The translations under genes and the position numbers were made by a program. Below the pieces are notes generated by a model. That model saw only the letters and a program-made list of their open reading frames with translations. It ran no database searches and was not told the DNA's origin. This document shows, piece by piece, positions 31,867 through 43,259 of a stretch of 64,000 bases of DNA; positions within the stretch are counted from its first letter, which is position 1; each line of letters opens with the position of its first letter. The DNA is from Halocafeteria seosinensis (taxonomy: Eukaryota > Sar > Bigyra > Bicosoecida). Where the stretch lies: the NCBI GenBank assembly GCA_001687465.1, contig LVLI01000295.1:1-64000 (forward strand), given 5' to 3'.

Positions 31867-32838
31867 CTAAACGGGGTTTTCTGTCGAAGGCGAATCGAAA
31901 ATCCCAGACGATGTCACTCCGAGCGCACTGCTACTATATGTCTCATTAAGGTTGGTCAGAGATTGGGACTGTGATTGAGACAAGTTATTGTTTCCGTTCG
32001 AGGAATGAATCGATACAGCCCGAGGCAATTCCAACTGGTCGCCCTCAAGAGCAGTGATGTAACCTGCTTGTATACCGCTTGATGAACCCTGCCGCCGTTG
32101 GAAGGGGCTTGCCTTCGTCGAGGTATACTGGGGGCTGTTCGGATCACGTACTGTGTTAGAACGTAGTCTAGGTAGCTGACCTGCCGGAGGGGTGCTTGGA
32201 GAGGCGGGAGTATTATAGCTGGTTGTCTTCAAGAGCGTTCCTGATTCCAATCCGTGAACTGAACTCGGGTCGCTCTGCGTTTCACTTTTGACACCACTTG
32301 TTGCTCGTCTGGAGGGTCCATCACTGCATGTTTGAATAGTAGGTCGTGGGGTATACGAACGTTTCGCAGGGTCGCTCCTACTTCGCTCTCGAGTACTGTC
32401 AGAAGGAACTGACATAACCTGGGTGGACCCTAGCGCGCAGCACAGTGCTTTCCTGAAGATATTATTCTTTCCCCTTGTGCTCTTCATATTATTTGACGCC
32501 GTTTCATTGCCCTCACTCATAACTTTGTGCTCCGACACCACTCCGAGCCCCACCTTGCTCTGGCTACAAACCGACTCCGACCTCTTTTTCGGTTTTATAA
32601 TATGAGATCTTTTTCGCGGGATAATGTTATCAAAGGAGTGGTTATGATGCTTTCCAGTTTCGTTTCCGCCGAGCATTTTAAATGCCTTATTTGGATCCCC
32701 CTTGCCCTGGAATTCGGGGCAACTGCCACGTCTGTCATATCGGCGAAAATCTGCTTCCGGGTCATGCTTGTGCTTCTTCTGTAAGTGATCCGCAGGATAC
32801 GGTGCATCCGACCGAGAGCGTCCGCTCCGATTAAACAT
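31867..32838 (-). CDS. Unrecognised serine-rich basic protein, 323 aa
   Basis: A single uninterrupted frame from an ATG. The N-terminal third is rich in Arg/Lys/His (FNRSGRSRSDAPYPADHLQK, later RKRSHIIKPKKRS, a possible nuclear localisation signal). The remainder is Ser/Thr/Pro-rich with many SP, TP and RxxS sites and a C-terminal QSQSQSLTNLNETYSS stretch. A short CCALGS segment lies mid-protein. It looks disordered, and I cannot assign a domain. The lack of introns in an intron-rich neighbourhood and the long open frame are the main support. Confidence 0.6.
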   Translation of the reverse strand: MFNRSGRSRSDAPYPADHLQKKHKHDPEADFRRYDRRGSCPEFQGKGDPNKAFKMLGGNETGKHHNHSFDNIIPRKRSHIIKPKKRSESVCSQSKVGLGVVSEHKVMSEGNETASNNMKSTRGKNNIFRKALCCALGSTQVMSVPSDSTRERSRSDPAKRSYTPRPTIQTCSDGPSRRATSGVKSETQSDPSSVHGLESGTLLKTTSYNTPASPSTPPAGQLPRLRSNTVRDPNSPQYTSTKASPFQRRQGSSSGIQAGYITALEGDQLELPRAVSIHSSNGNNNLSQSQSQSLTNLNETYSSSALGVTSSGIFDSPSTENPV

Positions 32839-33282
32839 TTTGCTTCAGTATCAATATCTCAAGAACTATACTTTGCTGAAAGGAATGGTCTCTGTTCGCT
32901 CACCTGTAAGGTTCAACCTGTATGCGACACGCAGAACACGAAACGCAAGTCATTCTTCCAAGGTTGCAAACACTAGAGAACGAGAAAAGATTTACTATTA
33001 AAATCGAATGATCGAGTCAAAAACACCCGAGATAGAGTGAGGGAGTCTTCGGAACTGCTCGATCAAACCCACTCAGCAAATAATAGCCAGCGCAGCTTCA
33101 ACTGTACACCCTGTTCATCAACGTACAATTATCCTTCCCCACAGCACTTTCAGGACTAAGAACGCACAACAGAGGAACACACAACATCGATACCATATAT
33201 CACTCTTCTTGATACCTAAGAATATCCCCTAACATGTTGATTTCGATCTAGAAGAGGGAACAAAGGGAGGACGCGTCCTTCA
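32839..33282. other. Intergenic, no gene seen
   Basis: This holds the promoter of the Ser-rich gene. The last bases (CCCCTAAC ... CGATCTAG near 33226-33252) look like a branch point and acceptor, so an upstream exon of the next plus-strand gene may lie here, but I could not find it. Confidence 0.35.
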
Positions 33283-33835
33283 GTGCCAGTAAGTCCGCCT
33301 TTGTGCTTTCGGCTCGGACAATATACGATTTTTGTGCAGGGCCCTCACGCAGAATACTATCGAACCCTTATCCGCACCCATTCAAGAGCATTGCAGTGCA
33401 TGTCTTTTCGGCTGAAGATGCTTTTATTCCAGACCGCAAATATGTGGTCCTTCATCTGTCCGAGGAGGTGCCCCGGCAGATCCCCTTGGAGAGGCTTTTT
33501 GTAGTTTGTGGGTTCTGTACACGCCAGACTTACGCTTGTCGCTGATGAAGTGCCAAATTGCACCACCAATAGCAAGGGTATAGCTTTGAAGGACGTTCAT
33601 AATACTATTCATTCATGGACAATCTTTACAAGACTTGCTATGGAGACGTCTGCAAGCTATACCACCTGCAGACTTCGGACAGCATGTTGAAGCACTTGCG
33701 GAAAGTGCCAAGGGCTTATTTTCTACGGGCTGGCGTGGAATTCCACCGCCCCGAATTCGTCAGGACTGCAAGACGTGCAAAATCCTCTATATGTACTACG
33801 TTTGGAAGCGAGTACAGCGTAGTTTGGCGAGGTGA
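33283..33835 (+). CDS. Unresolved spliced gene (incomplete model)
   Basis: A GCCAGTAAGT donor at 33286 and a TTTTTGTGCAG acceptor ending near 33341 bracket a likely intron. Downstream, two plus-strand stretches read like protein: NPYPHPFKSIAVHVFSAED...KYVVLHLSEEVPRQIPLERL and, from about 33640, IPPADFGQHVEALAESAKG, ending YYVWKRVQRSLAR with a stop near 33835. They are in different frames, so at least one intron lies between, perhaps ending at TTTACAAG. I could not close the frame. The minus strand also offers a GTAAGT donor and open frames here, so strand is not certain. No family recognised. Confidence 0.3.
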
Positions 33836-34397
33836 TAGCACAGGTTACCAGGTACAGTTCCTTTAGCGCCCGCAATTTCGATTTGGCAGTGCTCGTTGGT
33901 TGGTGGCGTCCTTTGTCCCGTGGCGGAAACCCCAGCGGAGTTGAGTTAGTCTCTCGCCAAACACCACAGACGCACTACTTCCCTTACATCTGGAAAGGGT
34001 TACCGTGGAAACCTCTGCATAAACAGAGAATGTATCTTTGCTCTTTTTTCTGCTGAAGAAAACTTGCATAGAAGAAGATACGGCACGGTTGTAGGCAAAG
34101 ATCCACCCGCGCTCGGAAGCGTGCAACCGCTTTAACCAAATCACGCAAACTGCAATCTTTCTCCGTGTATCCCGATCCTGATGATAGATTGTTCATCCGG
34201 TAGAGTTGCGTGCGTCTATTGATCGAAATGTTGATGGCGCTGGTGATCCTCAGCGTCCGCAAGAAAGCCCCAGGCTCAGGCTCTGCGGGCCGCGTCTGGT
34301 ATAGTGGCTTTTTTCGTCAGGGTACCTCTTAAGCTCATAGTAAGACGACACTGCTCAGCTAGTCGAAAGGGATTAGGATCTGTGGTATACTGCAGCA
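33836..34397. other. Intergenic or unresolved
   Basis: No gene can be supported. A minus-strand frame (34262-33984) contains a protein-like piece (GYTEKDCSLRDLVKAVARF) followed by plausible donor and acceptor sites, but no start-to-stop model results. Confidence 0.3.
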
Positions 34398-34679
34398 TGG
34401 ACGCTACCCAAGAGTCTGGCCAAGGCAGCCACGCTCTGTATCACGTTGAAGTTGCCCCCTTCCAAAAGACGCGCGCTAAGCGCAGTTGGCTACTGACAGG
34501 GGACTGTGTAAGTGACACTGACTGTCAGTGACTGATAAGGATCATAAAATATTACACCAAACAATTGAGTAGATACATGTGAGGTTTTTGTACTGCAGAA
34601 ACGCAGCAAACTTCGTTGTCTGCTCGACTGTGTGACTTAAACGGTTGGAGTGCACCAATCTATCTCTTACATATTCGAT

Positions 34680-37283
34680 ATGGCCGGGCTAAATAGCACG
34701 CCAGCAATGACAGTTGCCCCCTCAATGACTGCTTCGCAGCTGGCTACTTTCATGGCGTCTACTAGGCAAAAAGCAGCTGCGGTAGTGGACAAAGCCCAGC
34801 GTGTAATTGGAGTCGTTTCAGCGAGAGACGTCCTGACTCGGGTGCTGGCAACTTCCAAAGACCCTTCTGCTTACACAGTGGAAAGCTTCATGACTTCCAA
34901 ACCGCTTGTTATTACTGAAGCAGAGTGGAGTGCCAGTAAGTAGTTTCCCTCGCGGCAGTAGTTCCAGCAGAATTTGTCGATCAGGTGATGTATTCGCAGA
35001 CCCTGACGTCGCTAGGCGCAAAATGACTGAGAGAGGATTCCGACACATACCCATTGTCGAGGACAACAACTCAAAACAGTACAAGAACATATTGACACTA
35101 ATGGGAGAAACTAGGGAGTGGTTCATAAAACAAGGAGAGAATAACTTTAGCGAGGTATGTGTGGACAGGCTGCGAAAACTATTTTTTGAACGCACCAACA
35201 CCGCCTAGATTACCAACAGAAACTGCAAAAAGTTGGGAACTCTCTTGCGAAACTGTTTGGGATTTCCGACGAAACTTCAAATAGCTCGGCAACTGAGAAG
35301 CAAAAATCGCAGAGGATCCTGTCCTGGAGACTCTGTGAGCTATTCCCGGCGGAGTCTAGCGAAATAATGTTGTCCTGCGAAGACACTCTTCAGAGTGCAG
35401 TGCAGTTCATGGCGACAAACGGCGTTGGAGCAGTTCTTGTGCATCGTCCTGAAAATCCGTACGTCTTGGCAGGAGTACTGTCAGAAACAGACGTCGTGGT
35501 AAGAGCTCTCTCCCAATACGCGACTGAAACAAACCTTCTTGAACGTCCTATTGAGGAGTTTTGGACAACGGGTGGCATTTCAACCCTACCCATGTCAGCT
35601 ACTCTCGAAGAAGCGCTCAAAATAATGCTCCGCAACAGCTATCGTCATATACCCATCGTCGATCCCCAGACTCAAGTTCCGAAGCTCCTTCTCGACATTG
35701 TGGCCATGGTCCGATGTTTGCTCGGTTCAGATTCCAGGAGATCCGGCTCATTTGACTCGGCGTATAGCGAAGAAGAGGAGTTTTTTCCTGAAGCTGCAAG
35801 TGGTGATACAGGCCTCAAGAATGGGGAGAAACACGCGAAGTCAGTACCACCCGGAAGTCCTGTTGGTACGCCTTCGGTATCGACTTGTTTCCCCCACGAG
35901 ATATGCGTTGATGCACATACATTTGGACAGGCACAGCGGACCTGGAAGCGGCTGGAAGATGGGAACAAAGCATTAAGACAATTTGATTTTAACGGGGGGG
36001 TGAGGAAATTTCAAATAGCCTCACGAATGTTGGATTCTATTATACCTAAGCTTGAGAGGACCGATTCTGAGTTTTCAGAAACAGATTGGATCTTGCTTTC
36101 GATTTTCCGCTGTTTAAGAATGAAAGCACTGTCTCATTTGTCTCGTTCTCTTTTTGTGGCAGAAGTGAACAGGGACGCTCGGAATGTCAATACGATATAT
36201 GAGGCTATACAACACGCTAGAGATGCGGTGACTACGCACGAAAGTTACGTTGGAGGAGTTAGACAAGCTGTGCAAAAAGGATATCGTGTTGAAACCGGAG
36301 AAGAATACACTCTATATCCAAGTCAGGAGAGCTCCGATGAAGACAGTCAAGAGGTCTTGAAAGTATCGCTGCTTCCAACTGACGCAAAGTTCCTCTTTGA
36401 GCTAGACCTCTGTGACTACCTTATCGAAGCTAATGAGTTCGAAGGATTCAAGGATATAATGAAGAAGATCAACATTGGAATCTTTTCAGAGCAACCTTGC
36501 AAAGCATCTGCTGCGACGCAAGGACAAGTAAAAAAACTGATATTGGGCAAACTCTTATCAATTCTAGAAACGGCGGAGAACTCACAAACAGACGTATACG
36601 ACGAAATACACAGCCAGGATCATTCGCAGCTGTCGGAAAGTGAAAAAGACTACCTTCTCACTAAAGCAATGCGAGCAATTGAAGCTTCAAGAGAAGTAAT
36701 CGAGTATCATTCATGGGCACTTTCAGAGACATGCGAAGAAGGTCGTTCTATCCAACGGGCATACCAGCAACTGCAGTCACCGCAACAGATGCACTATAGA
36801 AGAGCCCTCGAAACCGCAAAAGCTGTTTCCGAAAGCATAGTTGTTGACAGGGATGAGCGACTATTCACGGACGTCTCCAACAACCAGAAGCAGGGTGACT
36901 GCAGATTGTCCATGATACTCAACGATTGTGCGAGGGCAACTACGTTAGACCCCACGTACATCGAACCATACATACTCTGCTCCAAAGCATCCATTCTTAC
37001 GGGAAATTATATGGACGCACTTCAAACACTCTATACAGCTATTGGTGTGTCGCGGACACTTGCTTCCACGACCACCGGTATGTACGATTCCTTTTTGGAA
37101 AGCCTTCAATGGTATGCAAGCCGTACAAGGAAAGCACTTGAACGAGGCAAGGCAGAAGAAACGCCCTTTAAAGATATATCAAACTCAGGAAGAAGATATA
37201 CCGCTGGCAAACATCAAAGTGCAAACGACCAGATTGCGGCTTTACAGCAACTGATGGGTACAAATGACGCTGCAAGCTCATGA
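34680..37283 (+). CDS. CBS-domain protein with long helical/TPR-like C-terminal region
   Basis: Three exons from the ATG used: 34680-34935, 35000-35154 and 35220-37283 (824 aa). Two pairs of CBS motifs are visible. The first pair (about residues 5-135) has AAAVVDKAQRVIGVVSARDV and GFRHIPIVED. The second (about 220-345) has GVGAVLVHRPEN...AGVLSETDVVVRAL and NSYRHIPIVDPQ. About 450 mostly helical residues follow, with a TPR-like unit near the end (NDCARATTLDPTYIEPYILC). CBS pairs bind adenine nucleotides and act as energy or redox sensors; plant and oomycete CBS proteins of similar layout are uncharacterised. An upstream coding-like exon (34398-34509, MDATQESGQGSHAL..., perfect GTAAGT donor) may be a leader, but no in-frame splice joins it. 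The TGA overlaps the MICU-like gene. Confidence 0.8.
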
Positions 37284-38740
37284 ATCCTTCAACACGCAGC
37301 GGGAGAAGGGGGTGAACCCCGGTAGTCGTTGAGTTGTTCTCAGTTCCGCAGAGACATTTTGCTGCAGTAGCTCTCTCAGACTTTCCAAAGATATTTCATC
37401 CGATCTTGTGCGCTTCGAGTCAAATATATAGGCAATGCCGTCTAGCAACGTGTCCGCGGATGCCTCATCGAAATCCCCCACCACGCGAAGCGCCTGCTTC
37501 AAAATATACTTTGGCACCTTTCGTCGCTTCTCATCCGCAAATAGTTTTACAGCATCAAGTAGCTCGTCACCTCTGCTCACTAGTGCTTTATTTAGCTTCG
37601 CGAACTCGCTGAATGTAATTGGATGACCCTTGGGGGCCATCCTCCGCCAGTCTTCCCAGGCGCCCACCAGCTTGTTAAATCGCTTTTGGGTGCAAAGATG
37701 TTGGCCGATCAAATAGCGCAAAAACGCCACTTCGTCCAAGCACTCATCGGGATCTTCATGTCCATGCAGCGAGTAGAGGATAAAAATATACTTCAAGATG
37801 TCCTTCTGCGCATCAAGAAAAGTGTTGCGAAGTTGATGAAATGGTACCCGTCTCTTCTGGATGGAGGCAATATACCAGCCGCATAATTTTCTGAGAAGTT
37901 GGGAATACTGCCGGATACAAGGATCTTCTAAACTTTGCTGTCGAGCTATTGCTGTGGCAAAAGTCTTCATTTCTTCGTCGCTCACTAGGCCGTCTTTATC
38001 AACATCGAGAAGATGCAGCAGTATCTCAACATAATTGTCTTGGAGTTTCAGTACCGACGTCAAGAAGAGGAATTCGCTTTCATCTATTTGACGCCAAGTT
38101 TTTGATGCTTTGCCGGTAGCTTTCCCTGAGGTGGGTAAGGACGAAGTTGACGACTGGAGCCATAGTTCAAAGGCCTGCTCCAACTTTTCCCGAGTGCGTA
38201 ATGTCTGCGGAATTCTGTGGTTGTGCAATTGCGCGATGACGAAGCCTGAAGAGCATAGCAACTCGAACCGTCTGATACTCCTGCTCGTAACAAAAATTGC
38301 TTGTACTTACTCTTCAGGGAAATGTGGCTATCGGATTCTTCATCAGTTCCCGCGCACATTCGGAAGAGTTCCTTAAGCGAATCACACGGCAGCAGCGGCT
38401 TCTGTGAGTGTGCCGGCACGAAACAAAAATTATATCATCAACCAATTCAACACGTAACTTAAGTTGCCTCAAATACTACTTCCAGGAGGCCTGTTATTCA
38501 AATTGCACCTACCTGCACTTCGGTTTCCACTGGAGGTAGCGGTGGTTCCTCCTCCTTCTGTTGCATGTAGCACATGCCCATTCCAGTCATAAACGTGTAT
38601 ACACAGCCTCTAAGAGCCAGATCCTGAAAGTTACGTCCGTATGCCCTCGAAAACCCGAGTGCATTGATAGTGCAGGAGGAAGCGGCTCGAGGCCAGATGG
38701 ATTCCAGAATGTGATTGATATGGCGCTTCATTGTTGTCAT
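37278..38740 (-). CDS. MICU-like mitochondrial EF-hand protein
   Basis: Three exons: 38740-38513, 38401-38311 and 38245-37278 (428 aa; MICU1 is about 476). The N-terminus MTTMKRHINHILESIWPRAASS is basic and lacks acids, suiting a mitochondrial presequence, and is followed by a short hydrophobic stretch (GCVYTFMTGMGMCYM). One canonical EF-hand is visible (DVDKDGLVSDEE) after IDESEFLFLTSVLKL, as in MICU proteins. A second, C-terminal EF-hand region exists (IAYIFDSKRTRSDEISLESL) but has lost its calcium ligands. The spacing, with GHPITFSEFAKLNKAL between them, follows MICU architecture. MICU proteins gate the mitochondrial calcium uniporter; no uniporter gene is seen here. A generic mitochondrial EF-hand protein is the alternative. 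Confidence 0.72.
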
Positions 38741-38836
38741 ATAAGCCGAAATTGAAATGTTATTCTAGTGAAGGGGTAAAAACATCACCTTTTTGCATTT
38801 GCATACATAATTATCAAGCCTAGGAAGGGTGCGAAT

Positions 38837-39854
38837 ATGGCATCTCCATTGGATATGCGTGCAATGATGCAGGAAGAGCTGCGAAGACATAAAGCAGCCC
38901 AGAAAGCAAGCCAGACCGGACAGAGCACATACGATAATGGTAGTGGGGGAGGTAGTCAAGAGAAGGAAGACAATGAATCGGGAACCCAAGTGTCCACTTC
39001 AACGCAAATCGTGGAGCATCCGCGTTATCAACTTCCTCCACGAGGATTTACGAAGGCGCCAGAGGAAGTAGGGGCGGTGTGGGAACGATACAAGATTACG
39101 CGCTTTCCATGCAACGAAGAACAACACGGAGAGTTCAGCAACCAACAGCTTCCGGGAACTTTGGCGTATGTTCCAGACTTCGTCTCTGTGGAAGAGGAAG
39201 TTAAGCTAACAGAGAGCATTCATTCATCGAGTTATAAAGAGAAATGGGTGCATCTGAAACACAGACGTCTGCAAAATTGGGGCGGCCATCCAACCTCCGG
39301 TGGTCTCACAGATAGAGAGCAACTACCTCAGTGGTTGGAAAGTGTCATTGACACACTGGTGGAGATCGAACTTTTCAGGGGTAATGTTCGGCCGAACCAC
39401 GTTTTGATTAATCAGTATCTCCCTGGAGAAGGTAAGTCTCTATCAAGGCTCTGCCTCCACCTCAATGCAGATAATGATACGATTCATGTCAATGATGGAT
39501 ATTCCAGGGATCCTTCCCCATACGGACGGACCTATATATTATCCTGTAGTAGCCATACTATCCCTCGAAGCACCTGCGTTGTTTCGTTTCCGACTTAATA
39601 GGGACGTCCAGATAACGGACGCATGCCCTATTGACAAGTTCTCCATAGTAGTGGAACCCCGCTCCCTTCTAATATTTTCACAGGACCTATACTCCTGCTA
39701 TCTCCACGGGATTGACGATGTGGTTGATGAGACCATTGAACAGACCTCGCTCATACCTGAAAATTCTGGATATCAAGTTGGAGATACCATTACCCGCGGG
39801 TTAAGAGAGTCCGCGACTATAAGACATGTTCCCCTTTCTTCTTGGACGACATGA
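38837..39854 (+). CDS. ALKBH6: AlkB homologue 6 (2-oxoglutarate/Fe(II) dioxygenase family)
   Basis: Two exons: 38837-39431 and 39508-39854 (313 aa). An N-terminal Gln/Ser/Gly-rich extension of about 70 residues precedes the conserved part: TLAYVPDFVSVEEEVKL, HRRLQNWGGHP, RPNHVLINQYLPGEG, then, across the junction, ILPHTDGPIYYPVVAILSLE. The iron ligands HxD (HTD) and the distal His (CYLHGID) are present, and the final ATIRHVPL holds the 2-oxoglutarate-binding Arg. ALKBH6 is a nucleic-acid-binding member whose substrate is still debated. Only 96 bp separate it from the divergent MICU-like gene, so both share a promoter region. Confidence 0.93.
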
Positions 39855-40707
39855 TAGATCGAACAACTTATAATAGTTTTGCATGAGGAGCATGTCTACA
39901 AGGAACGGAGAATGAAGTGCTGTATGTTCATAGAGACAAGCAATGATAGCTCCCAATTGGTGCTACTCCAAAACATGCGGACCAATTGGCGAGATCACTT
40001 CCAAAGGGAACCCAGGGCGGCGAGAGAGAGAACCAACACTGTCTATTCTGAAAGAACCTAGATATGCTACTCGCCTGCCACATTGGAACCTGTATCAATG
40101 TGGACCAGGGATACTAGATCCCGATTCAATCGAGAAGCATGAAAATTCCGACCTTTATTTCCTTCCACCTCAGGTTGTAAGTTGGAGTGTATTGATTCCC
40201 TCTCGTACGTTGTTGGGCAAACGAAGCGGAAATCCCCCGTTACAAGAGTCTTTTAACCTTTCGTTTTAGTACCTGGCGTGTTGGATATATTATAAATGCA
40301 GAGTGTATGATACTCATGGAACGGAGAACTTTGCGGTCCCATTGTGACAGAAGCTTGCCCTCAGGCAAGGGAAATCATGTTTATTGAAGGTGCTCGCTCA
40401 TAATGAACGGTCGTGAAAAAGCGTAAAATTGCGAATTTTGAGGTGTTTTCACTGTCTAGAAACTACGAGAATAACAGGAAATTCTCCATGTTCAATTTCG
40501 GCGGGCTTCGGTGTTGGTTCCTTGAACTTTCTTCGCTGGGTTTTGTGAACCCCCTTGTGTAGCTCAGCAGGCTGCTCCAGCGGAGTCCAGCCTGTTCAGA
40601 GCCTCAGGCTGGTCACCTTTTCCTTGTAGATTCAACTTAATGAACGTATATAGTGGACTGTGTGTGATGTACAACAAGGGATTTGTTTTAAATAAACACG
40701 CATCAAA
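39855..40707. other. Intergenic with hydrolase relic and small hairpin
   Basis: Apart from the degraded hydrolase fragment at about 39880-40010, nothing coding is seen. CTTGCC-CTCA-GGCAAG (40354-40369) can form a 6-bp stem. The last part holds the promoter of the first intact hydrolase. Confidence 0.45.
39880..40010 (+). pseudogene. Relic of the C-terminus of the neighbouring alpha/beta hydrolase
   Basis: Conceptual translation gives VYKERRMKCCMFIETSNDSSQLVLLQ. This parallels the last exon of the intact hydrolase at 40708-42066 (VYEKVQQRLKSCVSLETINN, then SSHFMVLEHPEK). DNA similarity is also visible, for example GTCTAC-A-GAA and a block around AATGATAGCTCCCA versus AATAATAGTTCCCA. The catalytic histidine position reads Gln, no upstream exons are recognisable and the frame continues into unrelated sequence. 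It is the remains of a third tandem copy. Confidence 0.7.
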
Positions 40708-42066
40708 ATGTCATTGTCAATACTGACAAGAAGGATTGGGTACGTTATCTGTAGAATCTATTATTGTGTACTCATCGCACGGTACTGTATCTCTATGGTG
40801 GAGTCGGCACACTTGTATGGTATAGCGCTTAAGTCACCTCATTGCTGTATATTTTGAACTTACTGCCATTTTTGCACACACAGGAACGCATTGAGCACTG
40901 ATTTGCCCCTCATGCTCCTTGCTCATGGCGGAAGCTTTTGTAAAGAAACCTGGAACCCGTTTGTCTCAGCCTTGGATCGCTTTTTGACAGCGGGGGGAAA
41001 GGGTGCCGATATATTAGCGCTCGATTTCAGTGGCCATGGCGACTCTTGGAGAAAAGAAGTGAACTTATCACCCGGAGGAGGTTTTCCGTCAGCTGACGTG
41101 AGCCATGTTATAGAATATATAAGGAACTTGGGCGAACACCGCACTGAACAGCTTTTTCAACCAGTTCCCCAAGTTAGCCGCGTTAACGTCAACGAGCACA
41201 CGGGGGACCAACTTCCTCTTCCTGGAAACAGGACTCTGTACGCGGTAGGACACTCAATGGGTGGAACTGCTATCTTAGGCGTTGAGCAACGAAACCCAGG
41301 GACATTCCACAGGATGGTGTGTTTCGAACCCATAGTGTTCCCCCAAGAGCTTTCGCGAGGAGAAGACAGCAATGTAAGGCATTGTAGGACTCTATTCACT
41401 TTACTTATCCGAAACTGATGCCCCTGCTTCTTCCACCACAGCTCGTAAGGGGTGCTTTGAAACGTCGAAACTATTTTGTTACGCTGGAAGACGCAAGTTC
41501 ACATTTCGAGAAGGTTTTCAAGGTAAGTGTCTTCGTCAAAAACGAGCGCTACGGGATCCGCACGCTGTTCCATTCAACGTCAGAGTTTTGACACCAAGGT
41601 GTTAAGGGAATTTGTGCAACATGGTCTCAGAAAAGTGGAACCTCAAGATCCTCTATTTGAAATTGAACGCCTTGACAAGGAGGCATATGAAGGGTATACA
41701 CTCAAATGCATGCGTAGAGTAGAAGCAAAATTGTATTCGACGGTTCCTAAGGAGTGGGAGTATTTGCATAAAGTCAGGTGCCCAGTGGCACTCTTCCGTG
41801 GGGAAAACAGGTAGTGCCTAGATTCACAGCGTCTGTACTTGACTGGCTATGTGCCTTACAATACTATTTCCTATCCCTGCAGTGCCATCTTCGGCAACGA
41901 GGAAAGTACGCGAAACGTCTACGAGAAAGTCCAGCAGAGGTTAAAGAGTTGTGTGTCCTTAGAGACGATCAATAATAGTTCCCACTTTATGGTGCTCGAA
42001 CATCCTGAAAAATGCGCGGAGTTAGTCGGTACATCACTTCAACTTGTGCAAACAGGCGAAGTCTAG
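40708..42066 (+). CDS. Alpha/beta-hydrolase fold protein, tandem copy A
   Basis: Five exons: 40708-40739, 40884-41373, 41442-41522, 41584-41810 and 41883-42066 (337 aa). After a basic start MSLSILTRRIG comes PLMLLAHGGSFCKETWNPF (oxyanion-hole HG motif), LALDFSGHGDS, the nucleophile elbow GHSMGGTAIL and, near the end, NNSSHFMVLEHPEKC, which supplies the catalytic His. An acid residue on the RGEN-x-IFGNEE loop is likely. Copy B has the same exon order and the same phase-2 mini first exon, showing origin by tandem duplication. Fold relatives include epoxide hydrolases, esterases and C-C bond hydrolases, so the reaction cannot be specified. The N-terminus is short and basic (possible mitochondrial targeting). 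Confidence 0.88.
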
Positions 42067-43259
42067 GGACGGAGCCAGCCTTCAGAGGCCCTTCACCCAT
42101 TCGTCCACCCCTCGATGCTGAGGGGATGCGGTCGTCTTCTTACAGATGGGTATAAGATATGTGCTTGTACAACGGCTTTGTATTCGTTGGCAAAATCCAT
42201 GGTGGAGAATGATGCAGACCTTTCCGAAGCTGATGAACCAAACTGCCTATGACGCTGATGCGCCACAACGTGAGGATGCTGATGCGGTTCCGGGCAGTTC
42301 ACTCTTCCCGACCTAGTGCAGCATGTAGACTAGATTTCTTTCGATAGGAGAAATACTAATACACATCCCGGCATACAATCGCGGGCGACAAAACTGAGGA
42401 ACCACGCAATCTCTCTTCTCTGCTGATACATATGTATCTGCTCTACTGAAAGACCCTAGATGGGTCACTTCCGTTCACGTCGCACTGAAGACCGAAACAA
42501 GCACATACGGATCCTTACAGCTTCGACCAGTAAGAATTGGAATTATTTCCGAAGCCACAAGCTCGCAAATAAGTGATTCACCCACAAGAATGCAGCCCGC
42601 TGTACTGGCTGAATGAATCTCCGTCCATCCTGGCAAAAGATGTTCACTGCAGTAGAGCGCCTGATCAATTTCAATGGGTTCGCAAGTTCGTCGAGGACGA
42701 CCTGAAGAAGACTGCATCCCGCACCTATTTGCATCTTGATTCTTGATGAACCGCTGTTTTACTGTGTGACACGACACACACACCGTATCTGAATGGGCCT
42801 TCGATGCTGTGGGAAGATACAGTTGTGTGCGCGATGCCAGCGGTGCACATTAAGCAGCTTCTACGGATCGTGTATCGGAACCTACTCGTTGTGGTTACTG
42901 GTTACAGACGTTGGTTGTACGTGACTTGCAGATTGAAGACTCCATTGAGCCTTCACACACTGCGGCCACACCGGATCTGAAGCCTCATACTGTAGTGAAG
43001 TGTAGTCTCCATGTAAACAATTGACATAGATAAGCTGATCAAAGTTGGCAATATCCTAGACACTGATTGCGCATAATTGAACAACAAGTTGTCAACAGCG
43101 CCGCCTTGCATGTTGTAGTTTGGAATGCTTCACATTTCGATCTTCACATTCTCGTCGCGGGAAGTGCTTGATACATATATGATGTCAGAAGTGGTGTTTG
43201 TGGGTTCGGAAGATTAACTGTCAGCATAACGAACCATAGCTCCGGAGAAAAGTGACCGC
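42067..43259. other. Intergenic between the two intact hydrolases
   Basis: No gene supported. A minus-strand 102-codon frame (42783-42475) is Cys-containing (CVSCHTVKQRF, RPRRTCEPIEID) but matches nothing I know and has no splice support. No repeat of hydrolase sequence was seen here. Confidence 0.45.

Noticed and set aside
40561-40620. tRNA-like stretch near GTAGCTCAGCAGG
   Set aside because: The D-loop-like start is present, but no matching acceptor stem, anticodon arm or T-loop follows.
42475-42783. Cys-containing 102-codon minus-strand frame
   Set aside because: The Cys spacing does not match a known zinc finger, and there is no splice or conservation evidence.
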